A stretch of DNA of 64,000 bases from Mugil cephalus (GCF_022458985.1 NC_061775.1:28899201-28963200), one strand, 5' to 3'; counted from the stretch's first letter, positions 11,405 through 60,012 are shown. Notes: generated by a model from the sequence alone, not told the origin. A program made the numbers and translations.

Positions 11405-14400
11405 ATGAGGATGATGATGATGATGACGAGTTCCTCCTCCTCTTCTGAGAAGATAAAGAAGAAGCCTCCCAAGGACAGCCTGACTCTGCTGCCATGTTTC
11501 TACTTCGTGGAGGTGAGAGGAGCTCCGGGGCCTCGTAGACTAGATGTAGACCACCTCGTCCCTCAGGTCCAGTAGAGACCTCGTGTTGACCTTGTTGCTC
11601 TTGTTGCTGTGCAGTTGCCTATTGTGGCTTCTTCTATGGTGTCTCTGTACTTCCTGGAGCTGACGGATGTGGTGCAGCCAGCTCAGGTCGGTTTCCGTTG
11701 CCACGACAGAGAGCTCAGCATGCCGTACGTGGACGGAGGAGACGAGCTGATCCCTCTGTTGATGCTGCTGAGTCTGGCCTTCGCGGGTCCAGCCGCCTCG
11801 GTAACCCCCCATCATCTAACAAACTAAAACAGGAAGCCGCTGGAAACCCCTGATCTCTGACCTCTAACATCTGACCCCTGTTCCTCGGTACCTTGGCGGC
11901 CTGGTTTTCTTGTGGTCCAGATCATGCTGGTTGAAGGGGTCATCTACTGCCTCCAGTCCAGGCTGAAGCTCCTCAGACCAGAAGGAAGCATCAACGCAGG
12001 AGGATGCAACTTCAACTCCTTCCTGAGGAGGACGGTCCGCTACGTAGGTACGAGACACACCTGAGACTCATGAGACACACCTGAGACACACATGAGACAC
12101 ACCTGAGACACACGAGATACACCTGAGACTCATGAGTCTCACATGAGACTAGGGCTGGACAATTTTATCGATATATATATATATCAATATTTTTTTTTCC
12201 CAGAAAGTATTGATTATTCAGCCGCGAGCATTGTGTCGCTGTAGAGCATTTCCAGCAAGTTACTCGTTTAGATACTGTCACACACACACCGACGTCTTCC
12301 TCTTCATGTTTACACAGTCAGTGTGAGGAGATTCAGGCAAACAACAGGAACAGGATAGTGGGGCCCCATCACGTTCACCATGCGCCTAAAGCCCACAGAT
12401 ATAAACACTAGATGCCTCCGCCGCCTCTGTCCATTGGAACGATGCGTCAACGCGGCCGCCATCTTGTTCAGGGGGAAGCTGTGTTTACTCATATATATAT
12501 ATACACTATGGTGTCTACTCATATATATATATGCTATGGTTTCTACTCAAAACGATTGATATTAACGATAAAAACAGTGATAATGATATATTTAATAATA
12601 ACACAATTGTCTCACCACATCTTTGATTCATTTTGTCCAGCATTTCCAAGCTGTAGACTCTCTGTCCAGTCACAGCCATGTATTGTGTAACTGACGCTTT
12701 TATTTTTCAGTTCAGTTCATTCAATCCAGGTCAATGGAGCATTCGCAAGATGTCACCAAAATCACACTGTCCCTTTGAAATCTTTCAGAAAATGATTCAG
12801 GTCTATTACATCGTGTCTCATATCGTGAGATTAGTGTATCGCTACAGCCCTACATGAGACACACCTGAGACTCATGAGACACACCTGACACACACCTGAG
12901 ACTCATGAGACACATGAGACACACCTGAGACACATTTGAGACACATTTGACCACAACAGAGAGACATGTTAACATCTCACCTGTCTTCCTCTGTCCAGGT
13001 GTTATCATCTCACCTGTCTGTCTCTGTCCAGGGCTCATCTGTCTGTCTCTGTGTCCAGGTGTTATTGTCTCACCTGTCTGTCTCTGTCCAGGTTTCATCT
13101 GTCTGTCTCTGTGTCCAGGTGTTATTGTCTCACCTGTCTGTCTGTGTCCAGGTGTCCATGTTTTCGGCCTGTGTGCCACGGCGTTGTTGACGGACATCGT
13201 CCAGCTGTCCACCGGGTACCACGCCCCCTTCTTCCTGACTGTGTGTAAACCCAACTACACGCTGGCGTCATGTGACACCAACGCCTACGTCACCAGGGAC
13301 ATCTGCTCCGGACACGACCAGCACGCCATCATGGCTGCCAGGTGCTCCTCACACTTCCTGCTAGTGTTGATGTTGTCCACTGAGTTGTCCACTGAGTTGT
13401 CCACTGCTCTCTGTTGACAGGAAGACGTTTCCTTCCCAGCATGCAACGCTGTCGGCCTTCGCTGCCGTCTATGTCTCTGTAAGTGGGACAAAACAAAACT
13501 TCCTCACCAAGGTTGTTTCAAGACTAAACTTTAGTTTGTGTCTGTGGACGAGTCTCTGAGGACTCAGTCCCCCTCAGTCCTGACCCACTTTGACCAGAAC
13601 CAGATGTTTGGTCTGGTCCACTTTAATGAAATTAACCAAGACATCCAACATCCAAGGACACAAAACACAACAGCTCCATCCAGAGGTGGAGACAGACGAG
13701 GTATGATAATGTCTCTTGTGTCTCCTCTCAGATGTCTCTTGTGTCTCCTGTGTTTCCTCAGATGTACTTTAACTCCACCATCTCAGACAGCACTAAGCTC
13801 CTGAAGCCAGTCCTGGTCTTTGTCTTCTCCATGGCCGCGGTCTTGACCGGTCTGACTCAGGTCACTCAGCATCGCAGTCACCCCATCGACGTCTACGTGG
13901 GCTTCCTGGTCGGAGCCTTCGTTGCCGCCTACCTGGTGAGACCCCACCCTCTGTTGACATGGAAACGGCTTCAGCATAAAACGGGAAACAGGCGGAGTGG
14001 AAAAGGACAAAAGGAACAGGAAGTTAAACTTTAAACCATGTATAACCCTGATATGACCCGTCTCTAGGTCTCTGGTTGATCTGTTGTCTCTTCGTCTTTC
14101 AGGCGCTTCACGCCGTCTCCAACTTTCAGTCCTCTGATGATGTCACCCCGCCCCCCCACGCTCCACCACCAAAGGAGGACCCACTCCGAGCTTTGACGGA
14201 ACGAGGACATGAGTCCGTCTACAACAAGGGCCCCGCCTCCGCCTCCGAGAGTAATGATGAGATCACGGCTGCTCCGGCCCCCATGGACCGGCTGGAGGGT
14301 CTGGGGCCCCTGCAGAGGGAGAAGGGCTCCATGGGGGATCTGAAGAGGGCCAGCGTGGACGTGGAGCTGCTGGCTCCCCGGAGCCCCATGGGCAAAGAGA

Positions 14401-15491
14401 CCATGCTAACGTTCAGTAACACGCTGCCCAGGGCCAGTATGAATGTTAACGGAGTGCTGGGGTCCAGCGACGGACATGGGGAGTCAGTCCAGCCAGTCCA
14501 GCCGGTCCAGGCCTTGCAGCCGGTGCAGCGGCGCCTGAAGGCCGTGCAGGTTCCCGTGGACCCGATGCGGTCGCAGCAGCTGGTCTCGGAGTGGAAGCAG
14601 AAGTCCCTGGAGATGCGAGGGCTGAGCCTCCAGGATGAGACGGAGCGTGAAGCCAGCGAGGACGGCTCTGAGGTGAGCTCTGTGGGGGCCGACGATGGGG
14701 GGTCTCAGCTCCCCCTGTTCCAGCCTGCAGTGCAGTCTGGAAGGTCGAGCCGTAACCCTACACCACCTCCAGGGGGCGCCAAAGCTGTGGCAACTCCTAG
14801 ACCTCCACAGATTCCTGAAGCTGGCCCTCCACCCGTGTCCCCTAAAAGTGCCCTGACCCGGGCCAAGTGGCTCGCCATCCGGGAGAAGACGAGCGTGGAG
14901 GCGTCATCCCGCGGCGCCGCCAACCAGCCACGACTAATGCAGGTCATCGCCATGTCAAAGCAGCAGGGCCTTCTGCCCTCCTCCTCCTCCGGGGACAGGT
15001 CTTCTGAAACCACTTCCACCTGCTCCAGTACCTCCTCCACCGTCAGCTCACCTCACTACCGCCCTCCCTCCGAGCATCAGGGGTCAGCCATCATCACCGT
15101 GGACGCCCATGCCTCCCACCATCCCGTTGTCCGAGCCCCGACTCCTCCCCAGGCCCCGCCCCTTACAGGGAACGGGACACCGTGGGAGTGGGCAGGTCCG
15201 TCCAATGGGAGCGACCCACGAGACACCTACGACCTCAACAACAGAGGAGACTCTGCAGCCCGCGGCAGCAGCTTCCATCCACGCCGGTCCGCCTCACCGT
15301 GCGCCCTGATTGACCCCTGCCTGACTCCGCCCACATCACACCCACAGTGTGAGATCTCAGTGGACGCTCAGCGCAGGGAAATGGCCATGAGACGCAAGAC
15401 GGCGCTAGTTCTGTTGGACCGGGAGATCCGAAACCAGACTGAACAGGAGAACTATTATAAGAGTTTGCAGGGACGGAGGTTCAAGGACTAG
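11405..15491 (+). CDS. PLPPR3: PLPPR3, phospholipid phosphatase-related protein type 3
   Basis: A six-helix plasma-membrane protein of the PLPPR/PRG family, mainly neuronal; known work ties it to axon filopodia and branching through PTEN. Exons: 11405-11512, 11615-11800, 11921-12047, 13152-13341, 13421-13478, 13762-13935, 14103-15491; 2232 nt, 743 aa. Family landmarks are [80 protein letters not shown] and [20 protein letters not shown]. The lipid-phosphatase C2 motif PSGH reads PSQH (about residue 208), and neither C1 nor the SR start of C3 is seen, so catalysis is not expected, as is usual for PLPPRs. The long cytosolic tail (from about residue 281) keeps [17 protein letters not shown] and RAKWL. 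The start is the first ATG of an ATG-rich stretch; a later one is possible. Two acceptors have in-frame tandem copies upstream. Confidence 0.95.
12050..12149 (+). repeat. gagacacacctgagactcat tandem repeat after the PLPPR3 exon 3 donor
   Basis: It starts three bases inside the intron (donor at 12048) and resumes at 12853-12955 on the other side of the hAT-like element, which inserted into the array. Confidence 0.88.
12150..12852 (+). mobile_element. hAT-like non-autonomous element, copy B, with 8-bp target duplication
   Basis: Ends are TAGGGCTG ... CAGCCCTA, flanked by catgagac at 12142-12149 and again at 12853-12860, the 8-bp duplication expected for hAT insertion. Because the flank is itself a tandem repeat containing that word, the duplication is weaker evidence than usual. 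The 703-bp body matches copy A (5530-6429) and contains short (AT)n runs. No transposase frame is present. Confidence 0.8.
12978..13151 (+). repeat. Tandem splice-acceptor array before PLPPR3 exon 4
   Basis: Copies of cacctgtctgtctctgtccag and tcatctgtctgtctctgtgtccag alternate. Six CCAG acceptor-like ends put a first exon base at 12999, 13032, 13059, 13092, 13119 and 13152. The last is the real exon start ([13 protein letters not shown]). All spacings are 33 or 27 bp, so all are in the same phase, and the exon frame is open through the array. Confidence 0.92.
13702..13761 (+). repeat. Duplicated acceptor before PLPPR3 exon 6
   Basis: Two tandem copies of atgtctcttgtgtctcct...ctcag end at 13731 and 13761. 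The second is the acceptor giving [16 protein letters not shown]. Using the first would add ten in-frame residues ([10 protein letters not shown]). Confidence 0.85.
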
Positions 15492-16190
15492 TGAGCATTA
15501 TGATGAATGTTTCCATCCAGAGGGTTGGTGGTTCAACGTCTTACCTCAGTCTCTGGGGGGTGGGGGGATTTGGTTCTGACCTGTTGGACTTGTTCTGGTT
15601 TGCTTGGTTCAGTCTGAGCTTTCCGGTACATGTCCAACGGTGTACTTCAGTGGACCAGGACAGTGTCTGGATCTTTAGCAGAGACATGAGAAAGTAGGGG
15701 GACAGTTTTCGTGGCGACTCATTAAATGAATTATCTGGAGTTACCAGAACTCTGCATTAGAATCTGAGCCATACAACACACTGGATCCATGATTCAAACC
15801 CAGAACCTCTTACACAAACTCTATATTTCCTGGACTGGTGTTGTCATCGCTTGGTTGCTATAGTGATTCTCAGCATGTTTTGTGAGCTGCTCTCTGATTG
15901 GTCGAGGCTGTAAGTCTGTGTGTGAATATTTAAACTGATAAAACACTGATTTCATTTTAAAGCTGTAATATAATATTTTAGTGAATGTTGGTTGTTCTGT
16001 TGTGGAAACGTGAAACCAGAGAGTTTCTGTAAATATGAAGAACTGAAGAGTGTTAATGTTGCATGTGTTCACAGTTCATCTCTGAGAGGTTTCCACTGAA
16101 TGTAAAAGAAAATCTGCTGCTAAACAATCTGTCAGAGATGGAGATGCTGCATGCTGTGTGGTCGCCACGACGACAGAAATAAAACTCCAT
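15492..16190 (+). other. PLPPR3: PLPPR3 3' UTR with poly(A) signal
   Basis: Non-coding DNA after the TAG at 15489-15491. AATAAA at 16178-16183 in the context gacagaaataaaactcc is the best polyadenylation signal. Confidence 0.55.
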
Positions 16191-17280
16191 GATTCCAGTT
16201 TCCTTTTCATTCCTCTTTTCTACACAGTAGAATGTTTTTTGTTATCTTCTTCAGAGACATCCAGTAGTGAGATGAAGGTGAAAGATGAAAATGAAGATGG
16301 GGATGAAGTGTCAGATGACACTGGTTGCCATGGGGAACGGGCCTGTGTTAAAAACCTGCAGCGTAGAATCTCTGAACAGGCTGAAATTCTGAATGAAACA
16401 TCAGTAACAATAGAACCTGCAGAACCTCTTGGCCCATGAAGGACATGAAAGGGTTCTGGTATCAAAACCATGTGACCTGGATCAAGGCCGTCCCAGATCC
16501 TGTCCTGCTCTTCAGCCCAGACTTAGTTCACATGTAAACGTGTTAATATGGGAACATGGTAGCAGCAGCAGAGAGGACCGAACCAGGATAAAACTGCTTC
16601 TCCTTCTCTTCTTTATTTCCTGGAGGCGATCCATCCGCCGCCGTGTTGCCATGGCAACTGCATCCAGGAACGTCTGTGCAATTGTGGCCGTTCATCATCT
16701 GAGCAGCTCTGCAGTCAGATGTGTGTTTCCGCGTGTCTTCATTTGAAGGATCTGGGCTTTGATTTATATTTTATTTGTTGTGAAATAACTTGGCTGCTCA
16801 GGAAGCATCTTGAGATATTTAGGTTGTTATTGACAGCATATTAATAAAATTGCCACCAAATAGTGTCTGGAATAGTGGCTGCAAAAGAGCTGGAGGTGTT
16901 GCTGTTTTGTTTGTGCTGTGGGGGCAGAAACAAAGCAGCACCTTCTCTTTTCTTTTCTCTTTGCCACTCAGCATCCAGGGACAGATCTTTGAAAGATTTG
17001 GGTCTATCCTTCATTCAGCACACTGACACTATTTATAAGAAAGCACAACAACGCCCCCACCTGCTGAGGAAACTCAAGACTTTAACATCCATCCGTCCGT
17101 CTGTCTGTAATAATAGATTTCCCTGGTGGATCATTAAAGTCTGTCTAAGTCTAGGTCTAAGTCTAGGTCTAAGTCTAAAGAGACACCTGGCAGACAAGAC
17201 TCGGGGTAGAGGACAGGGCCATTGAGACACCTGGCAGTCAGGACTCAGGGCTAAGGCACCATCTTATCGGGGCAGCCTGG
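16191..17280 (+). other. PLPPR3-TMEM259 intergenic region
   Basis: No gene was recognised. A worn L2-type tail (cttgagatatttaggttgttattgacagc... ataaaattg) sits near 16783-16855, and a ctaagtctaggt tandem repeat is at 17140-17180. Confidence 0.4.
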
Positions 17281-17616
17281 AAATTGCCGTTAGCTTCGGT
17301 TAGCTTCAGCTAACAGCTGTTGGCGCAGGCGCAGCTCGGATCCCAGTCCCGTGAAGAGTCAAACTTCTTCCTATGGTCAGAGAGAAATCGAACCCGCAAG
17401 CTAACGAGCTAACCGCTAACACCACCCTTCAACTAGTTTTAGCCGCTAGCTCCAGCAGCGACATTTATCCTAACGTAGCTACCGGCGCTAACGAAGCTAG
17501 CGGACGTGGCGGAGCTAGCGGGGCTAAAGAAGCTAACGGAGCTACCGGTGCTAACGACTCGCAGGTTCTGCGTAAAAACGAGACGGTGTCATCGGCGACT
17601 GAGGAGAAACTAGTAG
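17281..17616 (+). promoter_or_regulatory. TMEM259: Putative TMEM259 5' UTR exon and start region
   Basis: A CpG-containing stretch dominated by gctaacg / gctagc words ends in a donor-like tagtag/gtaggt at 17616/17617. A matching acceptor (tggtgcag) ends near 17778, ahead of the ATG at 17892. The open frame at 17373-17633 is probably composition rather than protein. The exon call is inferred. Confidence 0.4.
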
Positions 17617-17861
17617 GTAGGTGTGTTAGCTAAACCGAGGCGACAGCTAATGCTAGCTGTGTGTCTGAAGCAAATACTAGCTGTAGGTCTGAAGCTAATG
17701 CTAGCTGTGTGTCTGAAACTAATGTGTTGATACGTGTTCAGGTGTGTTTATAGTATCCTCGTGTATCTCATGGTGCAGGTGTGAAGACGTCCAGGTGGAC
17801 CAGGTGTCCCAGGTGGAGCTGAGCCATGCTGACCTAGGACCAGCCCAGAGGGGTGAGTTAG

Positions 17862-28447
<10,586 letters not shown>

Positions 28448-29400
28448 CATCATCTCACCTGTCTGACACTGTGCCTCAGTCTCTCAGCTGATTGATCAGC
28501 TGATCTCTGACCAGTCAGCTGATCAGAACCAGACCTGCGTAGTCACACCTGCCTTTTATTCGGAGTTTTAAACCAACATCTAATAATTGATCGTCAGCTG
28601 ATCTCCAAGTCGACGTGATGGAGTCAAGATGATTGACAGAATAATTAAGTTTCTATTTTAGTTTTTGTTTTTTTTGTTGTTGTGAATTTTTGATTCTGGT
28701 CCAAAATGTTCAGATTAAACTGTCAGAGAGAAAAAGTTTCAGACAAGTTTGTCCCAAAAAGACACAAGGAGGAGGAACCAGAAGGATGTGGTCTCAATCA
28801 GCTGATTGGTTGGTTGGTTGAATCTAGAAATGTCAGAAATGAGTGGAGGTGATAAACAGGAGTTGATTCATGTTTCGCGTGAGTTGGACATCTTGAGTAA
28901 CAGCTGATAATGAATCATCTCTAATTCATTAATTAATTAACCCTCTCTCAGCCGAACCTGCAGACAGGAAGTACACAGAGAGCTCGTAACCATGGTGACC
29001 AGTTATTGTTGGTTCTGATTGTTCTGATTGTGACTGAAGCAGGAACTGGATCAGAAACCTCCCCCTTGATCACATGATCAGCTGATCAGAGTTAATCAAA
29101 GAAATGATAATTATATATTTGTTTACTGTTGTTGTGAAGGAGGCGGAGCCTGAGTGTGACTAATCAGACATGGACTGAACCAACCTGGTGGATGGGGGGG
29201 TTTGGGAGGGTTTGGGGGTGGGGTTTCTTCTTGGTGCCTCTCTCCTGGAGGACTGTATCCTCGATAGTTGATCTGAAGCCTGAACTCATTAAACTGTATC
29301 TAAGTGTCCAGTAAAACCAGTAAAACATCAGCTGTTTGACAACGAGTCTCAATGAGTTCTTTCACTTCTGCTTTTTGACCACAGTTCACACAAGTTTACC
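28448..29400 (+). other. TMEM259: TMEM259 3' UTR and downstream DNA
   Basis: No coding signal after the TGA at 28445-28447. A variant signal ATTAAA lies at 29288-29293; the true cleavage site is not certain. A perfect 20-bp palindrome (aactagctacgtagctagtt) is at 29407-29426. Confidence 0.4.
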
Positions 29401-29519
29401 CAAATTAACTAGCTACGTAGCTAGTTAGCTACTCAGCTAGCTACATTTAATAGCTACATTCATCATCTAACATCAAAAGTCCTGAGAATTGACAAAAAGA
29501 ACCCAATAAAAAAACAGAA

Positions 29520-29720
29520 ATACAGCTGTGCTCAAGTTTACACACTCTGGCACAATTTAGGATTTCTTGGCAATTTTTCTGAGAATATGAATCATACACG
29601 AAAGGCATTGTTTGTGATCAAACACCTGTTTCCTCTTGTGTTGTAATAATGATTTAAAAAAACTACCCAAATGACCCTGATCAAACCTTTCCATAGCCTA
29701 GTTCAAACTGCTGCAAGCTG
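29520..29720 (+). mobile_element. Tc1/mariner terminal inverted repeat relic
   Basis: tacagctgtgctcaagttta, ggatttcttggcaatttttc and actacccaaatgaccctgat are phrases of a widespread fish Tc1-type inverted repeat. Only one end was recognised. Confidence 0.6.
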
Positions 29721-29751
29721 GTTCAAACATGGATCCTAAAGGGATTATAGA

Positions 29752-29965
29752 CTAGACCTGAGACTAGACTACACCTGGAGACGAGATCTGAGACTAGACT
29801 ACACCTGGAGACTAGACCTGAGACTAGACTACACCTGGAGACTAAATCTGAGACTACACATGCAGACTAGACTACACCAGAGACTAGACTAGACCTGGAG
29901 ACTGAACAAGGAAACAAGACTACACCTGGAGACTAGACCTGAGACTAGACTACACCTATTGACAG
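29752..29965 (+). repeat. Tandem repeat of gagactagactacacctgga
   Basis: Six or seven imperfect copies of an approximately 30-bp unit in the TMEM259-GRIN3B intergenic region. Confidence 0.85.
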
Positions 29966-31358
29966 TTCCACTACAGATCTTCTTTGGAGACCAGCATGGT
30001 TCAGATTATCTCCAGAACCAGAACCGTGAACCTGATGGTCCAGCAGGAGCGAGGTGAAGGAGGTGGCTGAGGAGGTGGCTGAGGAGGCTGAGGAGGTGGC
30101 TGAGGACCTTAACCCTGAGGAGATCCTGAGGAGGTTGAACCTGAAATATGTTTAAATAAAAAGACTCTTCATATCTGGTAATGTCTTCAGTTTATTATTT
30201 CAACAATATGAAAAAATCAGAACAGTAACGTCAGAAACCGTCTGAACACAGGTTAATGAACGCCTCAGAAAACAGGAAGACGTGGATCTTACCTGGAAAC
30301 ATGTGGTTTAAATCACCTGCAGCAAAACTCAGAGGAACAGTCTGACATTTTGTTTGTGTGAAGAAGGAGAAGGAGGAGGTTTCTATGGTCCTCGCTGGAC
30401 AAACAGAATGAAAACCTGCTGACTGAATCTGATGAATAGCTTCTCCAGCGTCTCAAAGGACAGTTAGCGGTAGCATTAGCAGACAGCTCCTCTCCCTGAT
30501 TCTTGAGGAATAACAAACTAGTCACATCTCTGTTTTGTAATAATTATTATTATATCTTTGGAACAGTTTAACTACAACTTCTTGGCTCATAGCTAATTAA
30601 GTGTAGCTGCCATGCGGTCATTAAGGTTTAGGCCTACATCTAATAATTAGTCAGATGTTCTGTGTGTTCACTGTTGCTTCCAGTCTTTGTGCTAAGCTAA
30701 GCTAGGCTAACGGGGAAACAGAGCATTGAATAAATGTTGAAATGCATGTCAGACTGCTCCTTTCAGCTAGAAGGTAAATGTGTCCTTTGTTCATCATCCA
30801 CACTAATTATTTAACTGACAATTAAACCCAGAATCAAACGTCATAAGTATTTCATTTTAAGGCTTCTCCTCTTAAAAAGCTTTGAAACTACTGTGACATC
30901 ATAATGATGACTACAGATTCACAGTTCAGACGTTGGTGTCTTGTCTTCTTGTTAACATAAAGTGGTGAAAGATTTAAATATTTTAATTAATCGTCTGCCG
31001 ATGAATCTGTGAATTATTTGCACAGTTTACGGCTTTTTAAAGATAAGTGATTTTCAGTTTCAGTGCCGATCGACTGATGATCAGATTTTATCCAATCATT
31101 TGAATAACTTAAAGACTGTAATTAGTGTTTGAATTTGTTGCTATGGAAACAAGCGGGTCCAAATACTAAATGATTTCTGTAACAACATGAAAACAGAAGA
31201 TTTCCATTTTAAGTAGATGCTAATAATTGGACTGGATCTGGTTGAACATCGAACTGGTGTGAATTTCTATTTGACATGAATCTGGTTTCATATCGAAACA
31301 AACTGGAGACACTGGCATGAACATCAGGGGGCGCTGCAAGGTGAAACAAATCCATTAA
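29966..31358 (+). other. Intergenic region between convergent TMEM259 and GRIN3B
   Basis: Mostly AT-rich unique sequence. A short gaggtggctgag tandem repeat is at 30055-30105 and an AATAAA at 30155-30160 (+). No gene was recognised. Confidence 0.4.
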
Positions 31359-31728
31359 AAGGGGGGTCCAACTCATTCTAGTTCAGGGGGACGAACCAGT
31401 AACCCAAAAGAATAATGACTAATAAGTAACGACAACTCCAGACTCTTCCAATTTGTTTTAGTGCAAAGAAGATCAAGGAGATTAGGAGAATGTTCATATT
31501 TAATATACTATCCTTTAATATAAATCAGTGTAATCTGGGCTCACGTCTGTCTGCTGTCTAGTCCTGGTTTCAGTGCTGTGTTCTGTCCAACAGTGAATAA
31601 ACTGAACATAGAAGTTATTTACAATGATAAACTAAAGTCTTCTATGTCATCTTTGTAATTCATGCTGTGGGCCAGATTCGACCCTCTGGTGGGACGCTTT
31701 TCACCGACTGGCCCATGTTTTACCCCTG
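31359..31728 (+). mobile_element. hAT MITE with 8-bp target duplication
   Basis: The left end ggggggtccaactcattcta and right end ggcccatgttttacccctg are the inverted 'gtgtcaaactca' type termini common in fish hAT MITEs. Flanks tccattaa (31351-31358) and tgcattaa (31729-31736) match at 7 of 8 positions. Confidence 0.7.
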
Positions 31729-31819
31729 TGCATTAAAATAATTCCTCCACTCATTAACACCACATTAACTGTGCCCATGTGACATAAAGAGTATCTACAA
31801 AAAACAAAACAAAAACAAA

Positions 31820-31825
31820 TTTATT
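31820..31825 (-). other. GRIN3B: Candidate GRIN3B poly(A) signal
   Basis: AATAAA on the minus strand about 600 bp after the GRIN3B stop, the first canonical one noticed. The 3' UTR would then be 32431 down to about 31800. Confidence 0.35.
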
Positions 31826-32431
31826 GCGTCAATGCCAACATTCGTCTGAACAGAACCCAGAGGAGGCGTCCGTTTGCCTCCTGTATAGTTTTAGATTGAA
31901 ACCTTCAACAGTCTGTGTCCCAGTGGCCATTTTAACCAGGGTCAGGAGGAAACTGAAGACCAGTATTTAATTCTAGATGTTAACGTAATTAAATAAACAG
32001 GGACAAACATCACAAACACCTGTTCTTCTGTTCTGTTACCAAATGTAAAAATATACGTCTGGATTCTGGAATATTTTATAGTGCTATGATTTTAGATCTT
32101 AAATCTCCCAGAAAATATATTAAACACATAAAAACATATTGGTATAGAATAAGAATATATATATATATCATTTTCATTTTAAATATAGTTTCTGCAACAT
32201 TTCAGAGTAAAAACATTTCAGTTTGAATCTAATGGATAAAATAAAAGGATTTAAACTGAGCCCTGACACACCTTTAATCATTTTAAGGCATTCATATAGA
32301 AAGTATTTAAAAGATTCATCAGAATAATAATAAAACACTCATCATCTTTATAGACTCATGGATTTTTGATGTTGGGAAATAAACAATATTTACTTTTTAC
32401 TCTGGTTAAAATGGCCAACGTGTGCACAGAA

Positions 32432-58517
<26,086 letters not shown>

Positions 58518-59200
58518 CCTGCCGCGCTCTCAGCATCGCTCTGTCGCTCCTCCGGTTCCTCCTGCCGCTCCGAGGAAACACCGAGAGGACGCGTCTGCTG
58601 TCGAGGGGAGGAGGAGGGAGGGGGGAGGAGGGGGGAGGGAGGAGACGGGAGGGGAGAGGAGGTGTCCCAAAAACAAGAGGAGAGAAGTAGGAGGAAATGG
58701 AGAAGTGACACAGGAGAGGAGGAGGAAGATAGTGTGGCTGAGGGGGGTTAGGAGGTCTGGAGGAGGTGGGGGAGGATTTGACATCATAGGAAAACCAAAA
58801 GAAATCAGGAAATGTGTGGGAAATATATTACTGTAGAAATAATGTGGAAATACGAACTGACCTGAGGTTAAATGCGTCTGAAGCATCAGTAAATAAACTG
58901 GACGTGAATGTTTCATACGCTATAAAATAAATATTAAAGTGTAAGATCAGGTCATGACAGGAACAGGCTTTGATTGACGTCTCCAGGATGTTTGATGATG
59001 AACTTGTCTCCGGTTTCAAAGAGGAATTCTGCTTCTTCTCTGTGGAACCGTTGAACTACCACCCACATCCACTGTCTCCTGCTCTGGGAAATTCACTTCC
59101 TCTGTCCCGAGAGGTTCAGACGAGCATCAGCAGGACTTTTATATTTTAAATCAAATATAATCTTCTTCCAGCCCAACAAGGACGTCAATGCTTTTACTTT
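58518..59200 (-). promoter_or_regulatory. GRIN3B: GRIN3B 5' UTR / promoter region
   Basis: Exon 1 and the 60-100 bp upstream are CpG-rich. Further up, a purine-rich (aggagg) patch lies at 58600-58760. No TATA box was identified. Confidence 0.4.
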
Positions 59201-59206
59201 ATTAAC

Positions 59207-59282
59207 TCATATCATCTTCATCATCTTCATCACCATCATCTTCATCACCCTCATCAACATCATCATCATCTTCATCATCACC

Positions 59283-59314
<32 letters not shown>

Positions 59315-59416
59315 CTTCATCATCATCATCACCATCATCATCTTCATCACCCTCATCATCTTCATCATCATCATCATCATCTTCATCATAACCCTCATCA
59401 TCATCATCATCATCAC
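59207..59416 (+). repeat. (TCATCA)n trinucleotide array
   Basis: About 210 bp of tca/tct/acc triplets upstream of GRIN3B; the complement reads as Asp/Glu codons. Purely repetitive. Confidence 0.95.
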
Positions 59417-59499
59417 CTGGAATAAAACCTGCTTCCTTAGAGAGAATGAATGAATGAATGAATGAATAGGTCACAGGATCAAATGTGTTTCAGCTGATG

Positions 59500-60012
59500 A
59501 CGGAGGAGGAGGAGAAGAGGAGAAAAAGAGGAGAAGAGAAGGAGGAGAGAAGAGGAGAAAAAGAGGAGGAGAAGAGAAGGAGGAGAGAAGAGGAGGAGGA
59601 TAAGAGGAGGAGGAGAGGAGAAAAAGAGGAGGAGAAGAGAAGGAGGAGAGAAGAGGAGAAAAAGAGGAGGAGAAGAGAAGGAGGAGAGAAGAGGAGGAGA
59701 AAAAGAGGAGGAGAAGAGAAGGAGGAGAGAAGAGGAGAAAAAGAGGAGGAGAAGAGAAGGAGGAGAGAAGAGGAGAAAAAGAGGAGGAGAAGAGAAGGAG
59801 GAGAGAAAGGAGAAAAAAGAGAAGAGAGGAGGAGAAGAGAAGGAGGAGAAAGAGGAGGAGAAGAGAGGAGGAGAGAGAGAAAGAGGAGGAGAAAAGGGGG
59901 AGAAAGAAGGAGGAGAGAAGGAGAGAGGAGGAGAAAGAGAGAGAAGAGGAGAAGAGGAGAGGAGGAGAAGAGGAGGAGAAAAAGAGGAGGAGGATAAGAG
60001 GAGGAGAAGGAG
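59500..60012 (+). repeat. Purine minisatellite (ggagaagag / gaaaaagag)n
   Basis: About 510 bp of almost uninterrupted A/G on the plus strand, with a higher-order unit near 48-54 bp (gaggagaaaaagaggaggag with agaaggagagaag). It lies between the WDR18 3' end and the GRIN3B promoter. Confidence 0.95.

Noticed and set aside
14219..15309. Reverse-strand and second-frame open reading frames across the PLPPR3 last exon
   Set aside because: They are shadow frames of a GC-rich coding exon whose real frame matches PLPPR3 over its whole length.
17373..17633. An 86-codon protein upstream of TMEM259
   Set aside because: The sequence is built from gctaacg/gctagc words and ends at a donor-like site; it is more likely 5' UTR. 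No family similarity was recognised.
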